Below are positions 7,764 to 15,604 of a DNA stretch of 64,000 nt, piece by piece. The stretch lies in the NCBI GenBank assembly GCA_017475035.1, contig JAFVGK010000152.1:62001-126000 (forward strand), read 5' to 3'. Made by a program: the position numbers and the translations under genes. This stretch comes from Blautia sp. (lineage in GTDB: Bacteria > Bacillota > Clostridia > Lachnospirales > Lachnospiraceae). How positions within the stretch are numbered: position 1 is the stretch's first letter; every line of letters begins with the position of its first letter. The notes under the pieces are model-generated. The model ran no database searches. It saw only the letters and a list, made by a program, of their open reading frames with translations, and had not been told where the DNA came from.

Positions 7764-8834
7764 CTAGGCCTCCTTTCTGCTTTTGGAAGCGGCAAATTCC
7801 ACCTCTTCGATAATCTCAATCGGAGGTTTCCTCAAAATCTTTGTGTCAATAAAATCCTTTACCCTGCTGTGCATATACCAGCCAAGAATACCTGCCGGAC
7901 GGAAACGGATCACCACCAGCAGCACCACCGCATAGAGAAGCATATTGATGCCCGGAAGCAAAGCGCTGTATTTCGCTCTGAGGAACTCGGACAACGGAAT
8001 CATCAGCAGGCCGCCCACCAGGGGGCCTTCCACATAAGCCGCTCCGCCGACTACTGCCGGAAGTACGGATTCCGTGGATTTCGCCTGAATCATCAGCTCC
8101 GGGTCGATGTAGCGGATATAGCAGGCATAGTAAAAGCCGACCAGGGCTGCCACCATGGCAGATACCACAACCGCCATAATCTTGTAGCGGGTGGGATTGA
8201 TGCCCATGGCCGCCGCCGCGTCTTCGTCCTCACGGATCGTGCGCAGCGCGTATCCCATACGGGAACGCTCGATTTTCTTCATGAGGAGGTAGACCAGGAT
8301 CACCATCGCAAGCCCCACGTAATAATATGGAACCTTGCTGCCAAAGCGGAAATTTGCCCAGGAATCCTTCCCGAAAGGAAGTCCGATGCCGCTGGCCCTT
8401 CCGAAAAAGCTGGAGTTGATGATGAATTGCCGCAGCGCTTCGCCAAAGGCGATGGATACCAGTGTGAAATAAGGTCCACGCAAAATAAAGCAGGGATAGA
8501 AAATCACGCCTGCCACCAGCCCAACCACCACCATTCCGAAAATGGCGGCCAGCCAGGGATTTGCCCCGGCCTTTGTAATCAACAGGCAGCTCGCGTATGC
8601 GCCTAAGCCCATATAAGCCGCATGTCCCAGGGAATTCTGCCCTGTCATGCCTCCCAGAAGATTCCAGGCCATGGAAAGCGTGGAGATATAGAAGACCAGG
8701 ACAAAGATATTCAGGATATACGGCGAGGTCACAAATTCAGGGATAAGAAGGAATATCAGAAGAATGAGTCCGACGACGATTCCGACATTCCGGTGGTACG
8801 CACGTACCGCTTTCTTTTTTTCGTCCATTCTCAT
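7764..8834 (-). CDS. livM: Branched-chain amino-acid ABC importer, permease LivM
   Basis: This 356-residue membrane protein has about 9-10 helices and the LivM patterns MTGQNSLGHAAYMGLGAYAS and RTIREDEDAAAAMGIN; the second is the coupling loop that contacts the ATPase. It forms the translocation pore with LivH. The start overlaps the livH stop by 4 bases (ATGA). The C-terminal 40 residues are cytosolic and charged. Confidence 0.93.
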   Translation of the reverse strand: MRMDEKKKAVRAYHRNVGIVVGLILLIFLLIPEFVTSPYILNIFVLVFYISTLSMAWNLLGGMTGQNSLGHAAYMGLGAYASCLLITKAGANPWLAAIFGMVVVGLVAGVIFYPCFILRGPYFTLVSIAFGEALRQFIINSSFFGRASGIGLPFGKDSWANFRFGSKVPYYYVGLAMVILVYLLMKKIERSRMGYALRTIREDEDAAAAMGINPTRYKIMAVVVSAMVAALVGFYYACYIRYIDPELMIQAKSTESVLPAVVGGAAYVEGPLVGGLLMIPLSEFLRAKYSALLPGINMLLYAVVLLVVIRFRPAGILGWYMHSRVKDFIDTKILRKPPIEIIEEVEFAASKSRKEA

Positions 8835-9694
8835 TTCCTCCGAAGTACAATCAGCTGACGCACAACCAGGATCACGATAAAGGTTACAAACACGATCAGG
8901 TCACTGTACGAGGGGCTGATAAACAAAGCTACCATAGTTTCCAGAAGGCCGAGAAAGATTCCGGCAAAAAATGCGCCGGGGATAGATCCCAGGCCGCCTA
9001 CCACAACGACAATCAAAGCCCGGAAGCCAAAGCTTGCGCCGGCTGTCGGGAAAATCGTATAAAAGCCTGTGAGCAGCGCGCCGGCCACGCCGGCAAGGGC
9101 AACGCCCAGACCATAGGTCAGGACGTAAATACGCTTCGTGTTAATGCCCACAACCTCCGCCCCGATGGGGTTTTGAGAGACCGCGCGAATCTGCTTGCCG
9201 ATCGTGGTATATTTCAGGAATACGAACAATGCGATCGACACAACCAAAAGGACTCCAAAGCTGATCAGCCTCGGCAGGGCCATGGTGACCGGACCTAAAT
9301 TGATGTAGGTCATCGAGTAGCTGGTAGGAATGGTCCGATACTCCGATCCAAACAGCACCAGCGCGCCGTTGGAGAGGAGAAGTCCAAGTCCCACGGTAAG
9401 GAACAACAGGTTCGTAAAACTCTTGGTCCCCAGAGCCGGGGTGATCAGCGTGTGCTGAATCACAGCGCCAAGGCAGAACATAATCACGGCAACGATCGGT
9501 ACGCAAAGGTACGGATCCAGCCCGAAGGTCTGATGCAGAAGCCAGGTCAGGTACATCCCCACCATCAGCATCTCGCCATGGCAGAAATTAACAATCTTCA
9601 TGACGCCGAAGATGACATTCTGCCCCATCCCCATGAGTGAATAGAAGCCTCCCATCAGAAGCCCGTTCACGCATGCTTGCAAAAAGGTACTCAA
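8831..9694 (-). CDS. livH: Branched-chain amino-acid ABC importer, permease LivH
   Basis: This 287-residue permease has about 8 helices, with GFYSLMGMGQNVIFGVMKIV near the N-terminus and the coupling segment AVSQNPIGAEVVGIN. It is the first gene of the operon. The start is TTG (then AGT ACC) preceded by GGAGGGGAAG. A well-formed promoter lies 52-80 bases upstream. Confidence 0.92.
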   Translation of the reverse strand: MSTFLQACVNGLLMGGFYSLMGMGQNVIFGVMKIVNFCHGEMLMVGMYLTWLLHQTFGLDPYLCVPIVAVIMFCLGAVIQHTLITPALGTKSFTNLLFLTVGLGLLLSNGALVLFGSEYRTIPTSYSMTYINLGPVTMALPRLISFGVLLVVSIALFVFLKYTTIGKQIRAVSQNPIGAEVVGINTKRIYVLTYGLGVALAGVAGALLTGFYTIFPTAGASFGFRALIVVVVGGLGSIPGAFFAGIFLGLLETMVALFISPSYSDLIVFVTFIVILVVRQLIVLRRK

Positions 9695-9745
9695 TTTTCT
9701 TCCCCTCCTGTCAAAACTGTGACATCATTGGCGGTTTCGTGTTAT

Positions 9746-9774
9746 ATTATAGTTATAATAGGGAAAAATTTCAA
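9746..9774 (-). promoter_or_regulatory. Promoter of the livHMGFK operon
   Basis: On the minus strand TTGAAA (9769-9774) and TATAAT (9746-9751) are separated by 17 bases. Confidence 0.8.
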
Positions 9775-9804
9775 GAGAAAGAACGAATACATTGGGCAAA
9801 ACGA

Positions 9805-9832
9805 TGAGCCGGGAGACGCATCTCCCGGCTCA
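9805..9832 (-). terminator. Terminator after the first GntR/ABC cassette
   Basis: The perfect 12-bp stem TGAGCCGGGAGA / TCTCCCGGCTCA is followed on the minus strand by TCGTTTTG. Confidence 0.8.
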
Positions 9833-9867
9833 CCTATGTCGCTTTTTCCCTGACAGGTACTTTTATG

Positions 9868-10536
9868 TTATCCTTCCCATTTTGCGGCAGAAATCCTGGC
9901 GGCTATGACAGCGACAATGCAGAAGAGTACAATGCTCACCGCCAGGGCAGCGAGTCCGTTCCCCCAAAGCAGCAGCTCCAGTATGGTACGCAGCAGCCCT
10001 TGATCTGTTTCCAGCAGAAAATTAGCCCCAAAAAGGAATAAGAAGGGAGGAATAATCCGGACAATTGTCATTCCTTTGACAGTCTCGAATCTCGTAACCG
10101 TAAAAATGAGATCTCCGGCCGCCAGACAGACCAGGCAGAGAGCAAAGGTAAGGCAGCTCGCGCCAATCAGTTCCCTACCCGATAACAGTTGTCTGGAAAA
10201 CGAATGATCCAGCAGCCTTGCAGCTGCAAGAGAACCAACCCCTAAAAGTATGCACACGAATACGGTACAAAAACCAAAAATGAAATGCCCCAGTACCTGA
10301 TCACCCGGTTTTGAAGGAAGCATCCGCACAAATCCCGCTTCCTCCCGTGTTTCCAGATTAAAGGGAAGGGTGCCCAGAATCATCCCGCCAAAAACGCAGT
10401 AAAACAAGCCAAAATATGGCGTGGAGTTATTGTTCATCGTCAGAATGACTGAGATCACAGGAAAAAGCGCAAGGATCCACAGCTTCATTTTCTTTACCCG
10501 CATCAGATCTATTTTCGCAAATTTGAATGTACGCAT
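9868..10536 (-). CDS. ABC-2 type membrane protein, cassette 1
   Basis: This 222-residue protein has about 6 hydrophobic segments and a short basic cytosolic N-terminus (MRTFKFAKIDLMRVKK). The topology fits the permease of small ABC-2 exporters of the Ytr/Bcr type. It is the third gene of the cassette GntR (11497), ATPase (10636), permease. A family B repeat fragment separates it from the ATPase gene. The substrate is not known; related cassettes respond to cell-wall antibiotics, but that is family knowledge and not shown here. Confidence 0.7.
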   Translation of the reverse strand: MRTFKFAKIDLMRVKKMKLWILALFPVISVILTMNNNSTPYFGLFYCVFGGMILGTLPFNLETREEAGFVRMLPSKPGDQVLGHFIFGFCTVFVCILLGVGSLAAARLLDHSFSRQLLSGRELIGASCLTFALCLVCLAAGDLIFTVTRFETVKGMTIVRIIPPFLFLFGANFLLETDQGLLRTILELLLWGNGLAALAVSIVLFCIVAVIAARISAAKWEG

Positions 10537-10556
10537 CTCGTTACCTCCGTTTTTTG

Positions 10557-10632
10557 ATAATATAATGATTGCAGCGGCAAAAGCCGGATTCTACGGATTG
10601 CTTTGCAGCAGAGCTGCTCTTTATCCGTAAGT
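10557..10632. repeat. Mosaic repeat family B, partial copy
   Basis: It contains TATAATGATTGCAGCGGCAA, GGATTCTACGGATTGCTTTG and GCAGAGCTGCTCT, matching the right half of the copy at 12.1 kb. It lies inside the GntR/ABC cassette, between ATPase and permease genes. Confidence 0.7.
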
Positions 10633-10635
10633 TTT

Positions 10636-11478
10636 TTATTTCAGCAGGTGAACAACAATCTGGTCGATGGAAGGCATCTGTGACGTAAGGTTTTCCGGCA
10701 ATGTCTCGCCGCTCTCTTTATCAAACAAGGCGCTGAAGCCGAATTCATGCTTTTCCACTCCGATCAGCTTCTCATTTGTTTCTTCATCCAGAAGCTTTAC
10801 ATCTCCTCCGACAAGCAGATATCTGTCGAGCAGCGCATCCTTTGTATCCAGAAACACCTTTTTCCCTTCATCAATGCAGAAGATGTAATCCGCAATGTCC
10901 TGCAGGTCCTCCATGATATGTGTCGAGAACAAAATGCTTTTCGTCCCGTCCTGGATATACTCCTGAAGAAGATTCAGGATTTCCCTGCGCATGATAGGAT
11001 CCAGCCCGTTCGTTGCCTCGTCTAAAATCAGGAGGCTGGTCTTTCTGGACAGGACAGAAGCAAACATCAGCCTGACCTTTTCGCCTCTGGAGAATTCTTT
11101 GATGCTGTATTTTTCCGGCAGCTTCCATTGTCTTGCCATTTCGTCAAATTTCTGCGCGTCAAAGCTTGGATAAAAGTTCTTCAGAATGGAGCGGACATCC
11201 GCTAATCTTAACTCGCCCGGAAAGTAGGAAGCGTCTCCCACATAGCCGATCTTCTCCCGGTAGGCTATGGGATCTGCCTTGAAATCCAGGCCTTCTACTT
11301 TTACTTCCCCGCCGTGGGCATGGACAAGATGGGTGATGGCGTTCAGCGTGGTGGTCTTTCCGGCTCCATTCTTTCCGATATAGCCCATGATATACCCCGC
11401 CGGCAAGTCAAAACTGATATTCTGCAGCGTAAAACTTTTATATTTCACAGTCAGGTCTTTTACTTCCAGTATGTTCAT
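10636..11478 (-). CDS. ABC transporter ATPase, cassette 1 (YtrB-like)
   Basis: This 280-residue ABC ATPase has Walker A GKNGAGKTT, signature EFSRGEKVRLMFA, Walker B LLILDEATNGLDP and the H-loop FSTHIMEDL. It also has an extra C-terminal region of about 75 residues, as in YtrB/BcrA-type exporters. It is 18 bases downstream of the GntR gene and should power the 222-residue permease. The ATG has GGAGG 7 bases upstream. Confidence 0.88.
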   Translation of the reverse strand: MNILEVKDLTVKYKSFTLQNISFDLPAGYIMGYIGKNGAGKTTTLNAITHLVHAHGGEVKVEGLDFKADPIAYREKIGYVGDASYFPGELRLADVRSILKNFYPSFDAQKFDEMARQWKLPEKYSIKEFSRGEKVRLMFASVLSRKTSLLILDEATNGLDPIMRREILNLLQEYIQDGTKSILFSTHIMEDLQDIADYIFCIDEGKKVFLDTKDALLDRYLLVGGDVKLLDEETNEKLIGVEKHEFGFSALFDKESGETLPENLTSQMPSIDQIVVHLLK

Positions 11479-11496
11479 TTCATAACCTCCGTATTC

Positions 11497-11874
11497 CTAT
11501 TCTTCTGTCTCCCACAGGGTATCCAGCATTGTAATCAGTTCCCCCTTTTCCATATCCAGCTTTTGCGCTGTGTCAATAGCCAGGGTCAGTCCTTCTTCAA
11601 TGCGCTTGTAATACTGTTCCCGCAGCAGGTCATTGTCTCTGGAGAGAACCACACTCCCCTTCCCCTGGACCGTCGCGATATAACCTTCTTTCTCCAGATC
11701 CGAATAAGCCCGTGTCGTAGTGATAACGCTCACCCCGATCTCTTTGGCCAGCTTACGGATGGACGGTAAGGTCTCCCCCTCAGCCAGCTCTCCCGAGAGG
11801 ATCTGTTCTTTTATCTGGAGCTCAATCTGTGCGTAAATCGGTTGTTCCGACCGATTGGAAATCACGATCTTCAA
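11497..11874 (-). CDS. GntR-family repressor, YtrA subfamily (cassette 1)
   Basis: This 125-residue protein has an N-terminal winged helix (QPIYAQIELQIKEQILSGEL, then LPSIRKLAKEIGVS and TTRAYSDLEKEGYI). Its short C-terminal helical tail is typical of YtrA rather than larger GntR types. It likely represses its own cassette through the inverted repeat CTGTATAT...ATATACAG overlapping the promoter. The start is TTG with GGGAG upstream. Confidence 0.88.
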   Translation of the reverse strand: MKIVISNRSEQPIYAQIELQIKEQILSGELAEGETLPSIRKLAKEIGVSVITTTRAYSDLEKEGYIATVQGKGSVVLSRDNDLLREQYYKRIEEGLTLAIDTAQKLDMEKGELITMLDTLWETEE

Positions 11875-11924
11875 AACATATGGCTCCCTTCTGTTGTCTG
11901 TATAGATTGATTTATGTGTACTTG

Positions 11925-11965
11925 CTGTATATCTGTTATTATATACATATATACAGTATTGTCAA
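11925..11965 (-). promoter_or_regulatory. Promoter with overlapping operator, cassette 1
   Basis: The promoter is TTGACA (11960-11965), a 16-base spacer, then TATAAT (11938-11943) on the minus strand. The inverted repeat CTGTATAT...ATATACAG spans 11925-11956 and covers the -10, a fitting site for the YtrA-type repressor encoded next to it. Confidence 0.75.
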
Positions 11966-11993
11966 GTACTTTTTTATCTTTTTTTATTTTTAT

Positions 11994-12090
11994 ATATGCG
12001 CACGAATTTACTGCGGAATCATGCCGCTTGCAGCGGCGTAAATCCGGCGCAGTAAACGAATCAGAGCGCAGGCTTTTTATTCGTTTACTA
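11994..12090 (+). repeat. Mosaic repeat family C, copy 1
   Basis: It starts TATGCGCACGAATTTACTGC, contains the hairpin ATGCCGCTTGCAGCGGCGT, and ends TTTTATTCGTTTACTATA. Near-identical sequence recurs inverted at 14.0 kb and directly at 22.8 kb. Confidence 0.8.
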
Positions 12091-12225
12091 TATAATGATT
12101 CAGGAAACAAAAGCCTGATTCTACGAATCGCTTCACAGCAGAGCTGCTCTCGCGATTCTACGGCCACCCGGAATCCGCTCATTTTGCACAGGATAATTTG
12201 TAAAAGCAAGTGTATATAGTGCAAA
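12091..12225 (+). repeat. Mosaic repeat family B, long copy
   Basis: It contains AAGCCTGATTCTACGAATCG, GCAGAGCTGCTCTCGCGATT and CCCGGAATCCGCTCATTTTG. It directly follows family C copy 1, so the two families form a composite. I see no gene in 11.9-12.48 kb. Confidence 0.75.
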
Positions 12226-12249
12226 ATGGCTGCTTCCTCGAGTCTGTGG

Positions 12250-12303
12250 GCGACAAAAGGTCATGTAAAAAAGAGCGAGCTTTTTTACATGACCTTTTGT
12301 CGC
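12250..12303. repeat. Long perfect hairpin of the AAAGGTCATG family
   Basis: The arms starting GCGACAAAAGGTCATGT are perfectly complementary over about 24 bases with a short loop. The same arm sequence recurs at 47.9 kb and, as half-units, at 1.45 and 49.9 kb. Confidence 0.8.
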
Positions 12304-12351
12304 CTGAATCATATAATAAGGTCAGAGAAGGGGTCTTCCTGCCTCTGCCAT

Positions 12352-12397
12352 AAAAAAAGGTTCTTTCACCTCGTACAAGTCACAAGGTGAAAGAACC
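12352..12397 (-). terminator. Terminator of the second GntR/ABC cassette
   Basis: The stem GGTTCTTTCACCT / AGGTGAAAGAACC is followed by seven T on the minus strand. Confidence 0.85.
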
Positions 12398-12480
12398 GTA
12401 TCTTTCAATGTGAACGCCTTCCGACGCCGGACCCGACCGGAGATAAACCGGCAGGATATCAGGGGCCATCCCGGAAAGTG

Positions 12481-13305
12481 TTATACCAGATTCAGCCGGC
12501 GGTCCAGCACATACCACGTAATCGTCCCATAAATAATCAGCTCAACCAACGCAATCCCCATGATCCAAAGAGAATTCGGAACAATACTGTTCAGCCAGGT
12601 AATGTTTACCTCCATGCCTGCCGAATTGGACACAACAGCGGAAGCCTGTATTTTTTCCAGGACCTTTTCCAGATGAAAGACCTGCGTAATTATTGTCTCA
12701 CAGGCCGAAAATCCTATGTAGGCCAATACACTCCCAATAATCCGATGGTTGCTCCACAGGTGGCCCACGCTCATAGCGGCGTAGACTTCTACAATCGACT
12801 CCAGGATAGAAAGAATTCCTGTCACGACAAGAAGTATCAATATCCGGATACTGCCAGCCGAACCATATCTGCCCATCAGCATATTCCAGATCAGTTTCAC
12901 CTGCTCATAAAACTGGTCGCCGCCGATCCCCAAAAGCCGTTCCATGATAAAACCGCAAAGAAGGCCGACTCCCAGGCTGCAGCAGATCCATATCAAGGGA
13001 CAGATAACCTTGCTCGCAATATGCCGGCCGGTAGATGTGGGGAGAGAAAACATTAAATAGCCCTCATCTCCTAAAAGGTTTCTGTAAAACCGGACCAGCA
13101 TCAGGGTAAAGGTAGCGATAAACACTGCTGCCACAGATACCGTAAAGAGAATCAGAAGGATCACCGTGAATACGCCCTGCGGTCCATCCCCGGACAGGCT
13201 CATGTTCGTGCCCAGCGCGGCGGAAGCCACAATCAGAAGGACATAAAGCGGGAGCATGATCCTCCCTGTAGCAATCAGCTCATATTTTAATAACTTGCTC
13301 AGCAT
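12481..13305 (-). CDS. ABC-2 type membrane protein, cassette 2
   Basis: This 274-residue integral membrane protein has about 6 helices (for example LPLYVLLIVASAALGTN and VFTVILLILFTVSVAAVFI). It begins MLSKLLKYELIATGR, the usual start of bacterial ABC-2 permeases. It overlaps the ATPase stop by 7 bases and has GGGAGG upstream of ATG. It likely forms an exporter or stress-response transporter with the 13299-13994 ATPase. Confidence 0.75.
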   Translation of the reverse strand: MLSKLLKYELIATGRIMLPLYVLLIVASAALGTNMSLSGDGPQGVFTVILLILFTVSVAAVFIATFTLMLVRFYRNLLGDEGYLMFSLPTSTGRHIASKVICPLIWICCSLGVGLLCGFIMERLLGIGGDQFYEQVKLIWNMLMGRYGSAGSIRILILLVVTGILSILESIVEVYAAMSVGHLWSNHRIIGSVLAYIGFSACETIITQVFHLEKVLEKIQASAVVSNSAGMEVNITWLNSIVPNSLWIMGIALVELIIYGTITWYVLDRRLNLV

Positions 13306-13994
13306 CGAAACACCTCCCGAAAATACGCATCTACGCTCATGCCTGTCTCTTCCCGGATCTGATCTACGGGTTTATGCAGGATGATTTCCCCTTTCTTTAA
13401 AAAGACCGCTTCATCCAGAACAGACTCCACATCCGCGATCAGATGGGTCGAAATCAATACCAGGGCTTCCTCAGAATAATTCTGGATGATGGTGCGCAGA
13501 ATATAATCCCTCGCCGCGGGATCTACGCCGGCAATCGGCTCATCAAGAAGATAACATTTCGCTTCCCGGCTCATGGTAAGCACCAGGCGCACCTTCTCTT
13601 TGGTTCCCTTCGACATCTTTTTCAGCCCCATGGAGGGCGAAATATCCAGTCCTGCCAGCATCTGCAAAGCCTTATCCGGCCGGAAATCCTCGTAAAAGTC
13701 CTGATAAAACCGAAGCAGCTGCTTCACATTCATCCATTCCGGCAGGAACTCCTTATCCGGAAGAAAAGAAATCAGAGCCTTCGAATGCTTTCCCGGCTTC
13801 TCCCCGGCAATCAGAAGCTCACCGTCCGTCGGCTGGATCAACCGCGTCGCAAGCTTGATCAAGGTCGTCTTTCCGCTGCCGTTTGGCCCAAGCAGCCCAA
13901 CGATACGGCCCGACTCCAGACATAAATCAATATGATCGAGGGCAGTCAGCTTTTGATACCGTTTTGTCAGCCCCCGGCATTCCAGCATTTTCAT
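13299..13994 (-). CDS. ABC transporter ATPase, cassette 2
   Basis: This 231-residue ATPase has Walker A GPNGSGKTT, signature KMSKGTKEKVRLVL and Walker B YLLDEPIAGVDPAARD. The compact size and KGTKEK signature fit ABC-2 type drug or peptide exporters associated with GntR regulators. It is separated from its GntR gene by a family C repeat. The ATG has GGAGG 9 bases upstream. Confidence 0.88.
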   Translation of the reverse strand: MKMLECRGLTKRYQKLTALDHIDLCLESGRIVGLLGPNGSGKTTLIKLATRLIQPTDGELLIAGEKPGKHSKALISFLPDKEFLPEWMNVKQLLRFYQDFYEDFRPDKALQMLAGLDISPSMGLKKMSKGTKEKVRLVLTMSREAKCYLLDEPIAGVDPAARDYILRTIIQNYSEEALVLISTHLIADVESVLDEAVFLKKGEIILHKPVDQIREETGMSVDAYFREVFRC

Positions 13995-14028
13995 ATACCA
14001 GATCCTCCATTAATTTCTTTACCTTTTT

Positions 14029-14124
14029 AGTAAACGAATAAAATGCCTGCATTTTGATTCGTTTAATGCGCCGAATTTACGCCGCTGCAAGCGGCATGAT
14101 TCCGCAGTAAATTCATGCGCATAC
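14029..14124 (-). repeat. Mosaic repeat family C, copy 2 (inverted)
   Basis: The reverse complement is nearly identical to the copy at 11994-12090. It lies between the GntR and ATPase genes of cassette 2, so both cassettes carry a repeat inside the operon. Confidence 0.8.
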
Positions 14125-14149
14125 TATAGCGCTTACTTTTCTTTTTTCG

Positions 14150-14527
14150 TCACTTCTCTCCCCGATGACTGCTCCCATATTCTTTCACCGCTTCAAGAAT
14201 CTCTTCCCGCGTCAGTCCCAGGCTTCCCAGTCCCCGGAACATCTCTTCGATATACGTTTCACCCAGGGAATGCCGCAGTGCCGTAAGAAGCGTTTCCTCC
14301 TCCGTCACATATCTGCCCTGGGTACGTTCCGTATGCAGAAGACCATCTCTCTCAAGCTCCGACAGCGCACGCTGCATCGTATTAGGATTAACCCCGGCCT
14401 CTAACGCCAGCTCCCTCACGGAAGCGAGCTTGCTGCCCGGAGCATATTCTCCTCTTGCGATGCCCAGTTTTATGGTCTCCACGATCTGTTGATAAATCGG
14501 AATCCCATTTTTAAATACCCATTCCAT
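14150..14527 (-). CDS. GntR-family repressor, YtrA subfamily (cassette 2)
   Basis: This 125-residue regulator has a winged-helix N-terminus (IPIYQQIVETIKLGIARGEY, LASVRELALEAGVNPNTMQR, then LERDGLLHTERTQGRYV). A short helical tail follows. I took the ATG (MEWVFKNG) preceded by GAGGGGG. A perfect palindrome just after the predicted transcription start is the likely operator. It is paralogous in layout to the GntR at 11.5 kb. Confidence 0.88.
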   Translation of the reverse strand: MEWVFKNGIPIYQQIVETIKLGIARGEYAPGSKLASVRELALEAGVNPNTMQRALSELERDGLLHTERTQGRYVTEEETLLTALRHSLGETYIEEMFRGLGSLGLTREEILEAVKEYGSSHRGEK

Positions 14528-14597
14528 ACACCGCCCCCTCTTCATAATACTCACACCTGCTTACCTGAAAGCAGGTGGGGTCCGGTTGTCACTGTTC

Positions 14598-14654
14598 TAT
14601 TGTATTACTTATTTAATACAATAAGACTATAATACATCTTTTTCTGTCTGTCAA
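14598..14654 (-). promoter_or_regulatory. Promoter and perfect GntR operator, cassette 2
   Basis: On the minus strand TTGACA (14649-14654), a 17-base spacer and TATAGT (14626-14631) form the promoter. A perfect 10-bp inverted repeat, TATTGTATTA / TAATACAATA with a 6-base spacer (14598-14623), follows immediately at the start site. Confidence 0.8.
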
Positions 14655-14683
14655 GAGGTTTTCTTATTTTTCTGTTCCGAAAA

Positions 14684-14737
14684 AAAGGACGTTTCTGCTG
14701 CCCTGCGCATCCATGCAGGGCAGGAGAAACGTCCTTT
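14684..14737 (-). terminator. Terminator of the acetyltransferase gene
   Basis: A long stem, AAAGGACGTTTCT ... AGAAACGTCCTTT, with an inner CTGCCCTGC/GCAGGGCAG stem is followed by a T run on the minus strand. Confidence 0.85.
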
Positions 14738-14742
14738 AACCA

Positions 14743-15402
14743 TCATTTCACCGGATATTTAGCCGGATCCTTCTCTTCCTCCTGAATTCTCCTGATATCC
14801 TCCCATGCCTCATCGTCTATCTCCCTGCCGGCATAGTGCTTCCTGCGATCCTCCTCCGTGATTTCCCGGATCACCCGGCAGGGATTGCCTGCAGCCACTA
14901 CCCAGGACGGAATATCCTTCGTCACGACGGAGCCGGCGCCGATCACCGTATTGTCCCCGATCGTCACGCCGGGACAGATCACCACATTCCCGCCGATCCA
15001 GACATTATTTCCGATGGTAATGTCTATCCCATACTCATACAGCGTATTCCGCGTCGCCGGGTGCACCGGATGCCCGGCGGTATATATCGCCACATTCGGT
15101 GCAAGCTGGACATTATCGCCGATCCGCACCATACCCACATCGATGATGGTGCAGTTATAGTTGGCAAAGAAATTCTTACCCGTCTCTATATGCTTCCCAT
15201 AATCGCAATAAAAGGGTGGATTAATGAAAGCCCCGTCGGATTTTCCCAGCAGCTCCTTCACCACTTCCCGGATCCCGTCAAAATCCGACCGGTCCATCGT
15301 GTTCAGACGCTGTGTCAATCTCCGCGCAATCTTCTGTTCCTCAAAAACCGCATCATCAGAAATGTAAACCAATTCACGGTCTCTTCTTTCAATCTGATTC
15401 AC
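14743..15402 (-). CDS. Maltose/galactoside-type O-acetyltransferase (left-handed beta helix)
   Basis: This 219-residue protein of the Maa/LacA group has an N-terminal helical cap (RLTQRLNTMDRSDFDGI). Hexapeptide repeats follow, with the catalytic histidine in YTAGHPVHPATR, then IGNNVWIGGNVVICPGVTIG and DNTVIGAGSVVTKDIP. It transfers acetyl from acetyl-CoA to a sugar hydroxyl in the cytosol and should act as a trimer. The start is GTG (VNQIERRD) with GAGGAGG upstream; a longer frame reading through element A has no ribosome site. Element A copy 4 abuts the ribosome site. Confidence 0.88.
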   Translation of the reverse strand: MNQIERRDRELVYISDDAVFEEQKIARRLTQRLNTMDRSDFDGIREVVKELLGKSDGAFINPPFYCDYGKHIETGKNFFANYNCTIIDVGMVRIGDNVQLAPNVAIYTAGHPVHPATRNTLYEYGIDITIGNNVWIGGNVVICPGVTIGDNTVIGAGSVVTKDIPSWVVAAGNPCRVIREITEEDRRKHYAGREIDDEAWEDIRRIQEEEKDPAKYPVK

Positions 15403-15417
15403 TGATTTCCTCCTCCA

Positions 15418-15510
15418 GATCAAAGTTTTGCACGCTGACTCAATGTTCACGGATGACTACTTTGCAGCCACCTCTGCAAAAAGCGCAGCGGTGAGTAAAA
15501 TATGTCTCCT
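15418..15510 (-). repeat. Element A copy 4 (first of a tandem pair)
   Basis: It reads AAGTTTTGCACGCTGACTCA, ATGTTCACGGATGAC, then a diverged hairpin and ATATGTCTCCTCCCC. It lies immediately upstream of the acetyltransferase and directly abuts copy 5. Confidence 0.75.
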
Positions 15511-15604
15511 CCCCAAACGGTATTTTTACGTTGACTCAATGTTTTCTCATGACAATTTTTCAGCTTCGGCAGTTGGAACAGCCGGAGACAGAATCAGTCC
15601 TCCC
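15511..15604 (-). repeat. Element A copy 5 (tandem; supplies a stop codon)
   Basis: The core TTTTTACGTTGACTCAATGT and stem CTTCGGCAG ... CAGCCGGAG are present. Its far end overlaps the last codons and TGA stop (15594-15596) of the fused ABC transporter gene. Confidence 0.8.

Noticed and set aside
11871..12224. 117-codon minus-strand ORF in the 12 kb intergenic region
   Set aside because: It is a translation of family B and C repeats and the GntR promoter.
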